Assembly (NCBI GenBank): GCA_948567375.1
Contig: OX419756.1
Span: 59,348,333 to 59,412,332 of the forward strand
DNA: 64,000 nucleotides
Direction: 5' to 3'
DNA from: Lunularia cruciata
Taxonomy: Eukaryota > Streptophyta > Marchantiopsida > Lunulariales > Lunulariaceae
Shown: positions 58,051 to 64,000 of the stretch, piece by piece
How the letters are laid out: each line of letters opens with the position of its first letter
Numbering within the stretch: the first letter of the stretch is position 1
Made by a program: the position numbers and the translations under genes
Notes under the pieces: generated by a model
Database searches by the model: none
Told to the model about the DNA's origin: nothing
Seen by the model: the letters and a program-made list of their open reading frames with translations, nothing else

Positions 58051-60100
58051 TGGTAAATTAACATGATTAGAATGTTGTGAAAGCATAAAATTATTAAATA
58101 TCTTTTCATTCCAATAATTTCTCTAATTTTATTAATATTCTATAGGAAATTTTAGTACTTTAGTTTTCCTTTTGTTATTGGATGCTTTAGTTTGAAAAGG
58201 TGTATTCTACTTTTTTTCTAGATTTAATGAGTAACTATGATTTTTGATAGATTTATGTGATAATTTTCAGTATTTATGTATAAAGCATTGAAAGACTATG
58301 TTTCAAAAATCCCTTTACCTCCATCTTCTCCAGAATTTATCATAACAAGAAAACTTTCTCTTAGAAACATTCCATAAGGATAATATCTATATTGTTTAAA
58401 TTATATCATATATACATTGCATACTTAAGTATATAATTAATATAATCTAGAGTGGAATACTTTCCGACCTACTTTTTATATATAAAAACAATACTTATAT
58501 GTTTTTTGTGATTTGAATACAATACAGTATCCAAAATAAAAAGAATTTTTTCAGTATTCAAAATATCATGAAGTTAAAATTTTAATGTTATTTTAGTTAT
58601 TCATGATAATCTAGTTGTTTTCAATTATCAAGAATAGGTACTTTGAGCATTCTCGTAGCTAGTAAAAATTTAAGGTAATTTCCTTATAAAAATTAAATTA
58701 TACTATAATTTCATATAAAAATAAGTTAAGATCACCTTAAAAATCTGAGGTTTGTAAAATAGAAATTATGGGAAAATGAAATGTTTCAATAAAAGATATT
58801 AGAGGTAAGAAATTAAAACAGAAATATATTCTATTAATGGCATGGTGTATAATGTCGGCACACTAGAATTGCATAATATACTCTATATTTCATATCTAGT
58901 TTACTTTAAATTTATACAAATCTTAGCAAGTAAAATTCTAATCTCTAATTTCACTAGAAATTATTATTTATAAAAGATAAAAAGAACTTAATTATACTCA
59001 TAGAGTGTAATATAAAATATTAGATAGATAGAACATATTATATATTTTATACATATATATATATAATCTCAAAAAAACAAAATATAATCCCCCAAATGAA
59101 TCTACCCGACATTTTTTATATTATTGAAATATTAATCTTATTTTTTTTAAAGTTATGTTATTTAGTAACTACTTTAAATTACCTATTGGATAGTTGTTCA
59201 TATACATTTAAACATATCAATAAAACTTAATTAAATAAAACAGTTGCTATAGATAGATAATTATAAAACCAAGCCTTATGAATATTTTTATTGACTATAC
59301 ACAAGTAAAGAGACTTTAACAAAATAGAAACAAAAGCTGATTAATTTTAAAGGCCTTGTAAATTTTTCCGAGACTTACTTGTTAATCTTAATTTTTTATT
59401 GATTATTCTCTCTTTATCTTTTGTATTTATAATAAGTAGTAGAAATTTTTTTCATAAAATTTTCACTAAAACTAAATTATTCAGATTAATTTATTAAATA
59501 AATAATTTATTATGATACTCTAACTTACATAAAGATTAAAATATATAATATAAGTTTCTAAGTATGGTCAAACTGTACTCAATTTAATTTTCTAATTACA
59601 ATGTGAGTCAATAGATGTCTTCTTAATGAAGATTTATCATCCTGTTTATCTCTTTAATAAACTATATGATGATGGGAAGTTTCATCATTATAGTTAAAGA
59701 GTTATATTGAAAAGTTATACTCAAGGAGAAAATTGCTATTGTCCGAAATAAATAAAGCTTTTCAATATCTCCGAATATGGAAGTAGTAGCATTTGGAGGT
59801 ACTTTAACATATATTTATCCACACAATTTTATTTATTATTTGAATTATTCATAAAATAAATTCCAATAATTTTACTTGACTTCCAGTATTAAGATAATTA
59901 CAATATATGTAAGTAATCATGCATGAAAGAAAATGAAATTATGAATGAAAGAAATGAAATTATGCATGAAAGAAATTAAGAAATAAAATATTTCTTAATT
60001 TATCTAGATTAGTTGTATATATAATAGCTATTTGTGTAAAATTTACAGAACCTTCAATATTCAACCCACATTAATGTACTTTAAGATTCTTTTATCAACC
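58051..60100. other. Strongly AT-rich gene-free block
   Basis: No ORF of note on either strand. There are many A/T runs and a short (AT)n tract near 59,050 (catatatatatataatc). A small duplication (gaaagaaatgaaattatgca / gaaagaaaatgaaattatga) lies near 59,925-59,975. It looks like neutral intergenic DNA or a matrix-attachment-like region, though no function can be shown. Confidence 0.6.
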
Positions 60101-60189
60101 TGGCAAGTATAGGCAGGTACTGCATAGACCGCTTCCCTTATGTGTTAAAGGGTTTAGTGTGAAACCTCCTACGAAGCTGCTTTTCGAAA

Positions 60190-63100
60190 CCCGTGCGTGG
60201 GGGAGATGTGGGAGAGAGATGTGAGACAATTTTGATAATTCCTGAGTGTTCTCTAGCATGTAGCAATTGAGTGAATAGCAATTCTATTCGTTTTTCAATT
60301 TCGGTTCCATTGGTACCTAGATTGAAGACGATGGAGAATGGAGTAGAAAGTTACAAAGATTTTTAGCTTTTTTAGGGTTGAGAGTGATCATTATACATTA
60401 AGAGTGATGGGTTGGAAATTTTCATTTCTAATCTCTTGGTTTTCATGATTAAGTTCCATGTGAATTTAATTTGAAAATTTTGAAGATGGAAATTGAAAGT
60501 TACGAGAGTTTATAGATTTTAGGGTTTGGAGAGATTGTTTCTTATGTGAGTTGGGATATGAGGGGTTGTGGTTTTGCAGATATGGGAGATATGGAGAGGA
60601 GTATCATGTGTTACTATCATTATTCTTGTGCTAGCCATGGCTACACCTTCCCATGTGGGGTCGCCTAGAGCGGGTCGGGATACACCATGCCCGGTGTGTC
60701 ACCAACGCTTTACCTCGCAAGGGGTAAAGACCCATGTGGGAAGGATGCACAAGGACTATGATTGGACCACTTGGGATGTTCACATGAGACGAGCAACCAC
60801 ATTGACTACAATGACACTCGGGATTACGTACGCTTCTTCTATACCTTCGTTGATCGCTCCAGGGATACCGATCGAGTCGTGGGAGTGGTTAGCTTCTCAG
60901 GTGGGTTGCATTTTGGGGTTATTTGAGACTAGTTTTCCATGTCCACGTCTATTCCATAGGCTGCCCCGCACACTCCATGATGAGGCTAGACAAGCTTTTT
61001 GCCTACCACTGGATCGTTTGGCACGTGATCCCTTGGACGAGTTGGCGTGGTTCTTATTCCTCCTACTCCCTTGATGGTGTCTTTGTTATGCTAGAGGGGG
61101 ACACGCGGGGCATAGAGAGGTGGCGGCTAGATTTCGTCGATTCCAAGCGGGGGATTGGGCAGCGCTTCAAGAGGAGTCTGTTAGGGCTACACAATTTAGG
61201 AGACATGCATCGCCACAGGATACCACAGATTCCACTCGATTACGACGATGTAGGACATTGGGTCAGGCGGGAGAGTTTAGTAGAGCAGAATGAGCGCTAC
61301 ACCCTTTGTCTATAGCAAGTCCTACTGATGAGACCATCTCTTCCCTACGCTCATTGCATCCTATAGCAGTAGAGGGACTACCACTAGAGGTCTTAGATTA
61401 TCAGCCTGAGCAGCCTTTATGTCTTGATAGGTCGCTATTTGCACAAGCATTGTGCACTGCACCTCGCCTTTCCTCAGGAGGCTTGTCAGGGATGGTTTAT
61501 GAGCACCTTAGAGATTGCTTCCAGGAAAATGATCCTTCTAGTGGTTTTACCGAGTTGTTTCATGTGGCTGCAGCAGTAGCGAGAGGAGACATTCCTATGT
61601 CTGTTAGTCGGGTCTTAGGTGCTAGTCGACTTCTCGCGATTGAGAAGGACACGGGAGGCATTAGACCGATTAATATTGGAGAGATCTTTTTGCGTTTGGT
61701 CAGTCGTACCATTGTCCTTCAGCATCGTTCTCACTTTTGATAGCACCTTAGTCCACATCAGTTTGGAGTAGCTACACCTGGAGGATGTGAGGCTATATCT
61801 CTAGGCATTAGAGCACTCCTAGATATCCATCCAGAGTGGGTCGTCCTATAGGTAGATGTTGAGAACGCTTTTAATAGCGTCTCACGTGCATCCATCTTTA
61901 GAGAGCTTAGGGAGGCTGGTGGATCCTTGCGAGTCCCATTTCTTTTGTGCGGTCTTTTTATGGCTCTCCTGCTTCCCTTTACTACCAGCATGGTGGTTCA
62001 CAAGAGGGAGTCATCGTCTTGGAGTCAGCTGTTGGTACACGACAGGGAGATCCTTTGGGGGGCCCTTATTTGCCATGGCTCACTTTAGAGCTCTCCTATC
62101 TACTACTTTGGCCATGCCAGGTTGTGTATTTCCCTCCTTGGCAGATGATACACACATTGTAGGCCCTGTAGATCAAATTAGGCAGGCCTTTGACTACTTG
62201 ACTACCGAGCTACATCTAGTAGGCTTGAGAGTCAAGGTGTCAAAGTGTAGGGCATGGTCCCCTTTAGGTATCCCTCTCCACCTTGAGCTTCCAGAGGGGT
62301 GTATCACATCCACATATGGACTTCGTGTTCTTGGAGTGCCAATAGGATCGGAGGATTTCGTCACACGCTTCTTAGACGCTGCCCTTGCAGAGGATGTTCT
62401 CCATGTGGATGACCTTCCATTACTAGGAGATTCACAGGTGGCATTTGGTATACTCTCTTCTAGTATTGCTCGTCAACCATTCTACCTCATCCGTACAGTT
62501 CCTCCCTCACCATCCTTCCTATCACGTCTGAGAGCACTTGATAGGAGGATTATGGGAGTCTTTGGTGATATTATTGGACTAGGGACTTTTGAGTGTATGA
62601 CAGGGGATTTGGCACGTAGACAGATGGCTCTACCAATCTCATGTGGTGGGGTTGGCTTGCTTTCTATGGAGGAGATGGCACCTATAGCCTTTTTGGGTAG
62701 TTGGGCTCTCTCGGCACCCCTACTTGCCTCTCGTTTTGTGGTTGCTGATAGGCCAATTTTGGAGACTTATGTGACAGAGGTGGAGGAAGGACCCTTTTCT
62801 CTCCAGGTGTTATTGCGACAGACGAGTGATAGTCTATCACCACAAGCACAAGAGGGTATTCCATCGTTTGCTTCATTATCGTCTGATTGGACTAGAGGTT
62901 TACAGTCTTCCTTGATGGAGCGACAGTGTGAGCATATGCTACATTCTCTCTTAGTTGACTCGTCCATTCCTCAAGCTACTAGAGCACGTCTACGCTCTTG
63001 CTCCGGCAAGGGTGCAAGCTCGTGGATCCTAGCTCGACCATGCATTAGGGCTTTCCGACTCGCACCGGCTACTTTCTCTACAACGATGAGGTTTTGCCTA

Positions 63101-63890
63101 GGCTTGGTCCACCCATCTGCATCTTCACTACTCACTTGTGAGTGTGGTTCCACACTAGATGCAGTGGCGGTCCACATGACATGGTGTCCTTTTGGAGGAC
63201 AAAGGATAGCTACACATGATGCCATTAGAGACATAGTGTTTGCTATGGCACGAGAGAGTGGATACTTAGCTTGGAGGGAGCGTTTGTATGCGTTGTAGAC
63301 AACACATGTCAGGGCAAACTTATACTTGGTCCGAGATGATCAGGTGACAGTAGCAAATGTTGTGGTCACGGACCCAACGCGGGATACATTATCGGAGGGA
63401 GTGATTACCCATCCCCCTGGATGGGCGGCGAGTGCAGCAGTAGGTCGTAAGGTCTCCAAGTATAGGGGCATGCAGCGAGGTCACCTCTTTGTTCCTCTAG
63501 CCTTGGAGTTAAATGGAGCAATGGACACGACATTTGACACATTTGTCAGGGAGTGCGCGAGAGCTTATCATGTTAGGCGTCAGGGGGTACCACTCTCACT
63601 CTCATACTTTGTAGCTTACTTTAGACAGCGTGTGTCCATTGCTCTACAGAGGGTAGTGGCTGGTGCAATCCATAGGAGAGCAATCACATTAGGTGATGTT
63701 TCTTTGGATGCTCCAGTTGTGTGTAGACCGTACGACTTGCATAGCTCGGATATCTTAGGTGCGGTAGGGCAGATTTCTCATACAGACTCTATTGGGGCTT
63801 AGCCCCATGTTACCTTTTTTGTCTCTCCCTTGTATGGCTTGATGGGGTCTTCCCATCCATCATTTTTCCTACGCGGTCGCCTTTTTCCCC
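60190..63890 (+). mobile_element. LINE copy 2 with restriction-like endonuclease architecture (better preserved)
   Basis: It has a 5' leader (60,190-60,630), a single pol with N-terminal C2H2 finger, reverse transcriptase, CCHC motif and endonuclease-like C-terminus, and a 3' tail ending near 63,890 (ctacgcggtcgcctttttcc). The order and the lack of an upstream apurinic endonuclease match the R2/NeSL-like group. Copy 1 (25,413-29,150) defines the ends by alignment. Target duplication not identified. Confidence 0.8.
60568..63802 (+). pseudogene. LINE pol: C2H2 finger, reverse transcriptase, CCHC and restriction-like endonuclease
   Basis: The likely start is MATPSHVGSPRAGRDTPCPV at 60,637. The finger CPVCHQRFTSQGVKTHVGRM-H fits C2H2. 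Frame 1 continues past TGA at 61,072 and 61,291 to VLGASRLLAIEKDTGGIRPI (reverse transcriptase N-part), then TGA-TAG at 61,738-61,743 and TAG at 61,849, reaching motif A VDVENAFN. Motif B GTRQGDPLGG near 62,035 is in a second frame. From about 62,065 a third frame holds motif C SLADDTHIVG, then CECGSTLDAVAVHMTWC (C-X1-C-X9-H-X3-C). After TAG at 63,296 comes the endonuclease-like part: VTDPTRD, GRKVSKYRGM and FVPLALELNGAM. It would nick the target and copy LINE RNA in place. Inactive copy. Confidence 0.8.
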
Positions 63891-64000
63891 TTTTCTTCCC
63901 TTATGTTGTTGCCAGCATTTCACTGGGCATTATTATGAAAAACGAAAATCTAAGTAAAAGATAGAAATTTAATATATTAATATGGAAAATTAAAATCAAT
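63891..64000. other. Sequence after the LINE end
   Basis: T/C-rich then AT-rich DNA to the window edge. No feature recognised. Confidence 0.4.

Noticed and set aside
58051..60100. Organelle DNA insertion because of high AT content
   Set aside because: No chloroplast or mitochondrial gene or tRNA was recognisable. AT-richness alone is not evidence.

Overview
This is nuclear DNA of a land plant, probably a seedless one. The signs are spliced genes with GT-AG introns, dense nested LTR retrotransposons primed by initiator Met-tRNA, chromodomain Ty3/gypsy integrases, and a CC-NB-ARC immune receptor whose C-terminus is armadillo (ARM) repeats instead of leucine-rich repeats. That receptor type points to a bryophyte or another non-flowering lineage. 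The species cannot be named from sequence alone.

Layout. 1-2.4 kb: decayed Ty1/copia gag-integrase, cut by the window edge. 2.5-8.2 kb: old full-length chromovirus of family A (A1). 8.7-12.1 kb: gypsy integrase remnant ('family C') whose C-terminus is a PHD-like finger, split by a 2.2 kb non-autonomous insertion. 12.9-15.9 kb: antisense copia with a 145-bp (GA)n run inside gag. 17.2-18.9 kb: diverged tandem copies of an unidentified coding fragment. 18.9-23.9 kb: the NB-ARC-ARM gene (minus strand, 3 exons) with a broken 3' end. 25-31 kb and 38.4-38.9 kb: one near full-length antisense LINE and several truncated 3' ends of the same family. 32.7-35.8 kb: an apparently intact nine-exon gene for a mitochondrial mL45/Tim44-like protein. 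39.6-56.4 kb: a nest of family A and B chromoviruses. 58-60 kb: AT-rich DNA. 60.1-63.9 kb: the better LINE copy, coding for an N-terminal C2H2 finger, a reverse transcriptase, and a C-terminal CCHC plus restriction-like endonuclease region (R2-superfamily architecture).

The nest at 42.9-55.8 kb has three levels. A family B solo LTR (TSD ggagt/ggagc) was split by element A2 (TSD ccctt on both sides), and A2's integrase was then split by the full-length antisense element B1 (approximate 5-bp duplication). Most in-frame stops that break B1 and the LINEs are CGA-to-TGA or CAG-to-TAG changes, as expected from deamination of methylated cytosine in silenced repeats.

The most novel signal is a set of short conserved ORFs between the primer binding site and gag in these gypsy elements. 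A related ~70-codon ORF occurs in A1, A2, B1, B2 and the 9.7-11.9 kb insertion. Family B carries two in tandem that resemble each other, and the second is still fully open in the otherwise decayed copy B2. I recognise no known domain in them.

Two host genes are supported: the NB-ARC-ARM receptor (probably an intracellular immune sensor) and the mL45-like mitochondrial protein. They look functionally unrelated. Everything else is repeats or unassigned intergenic DNA.
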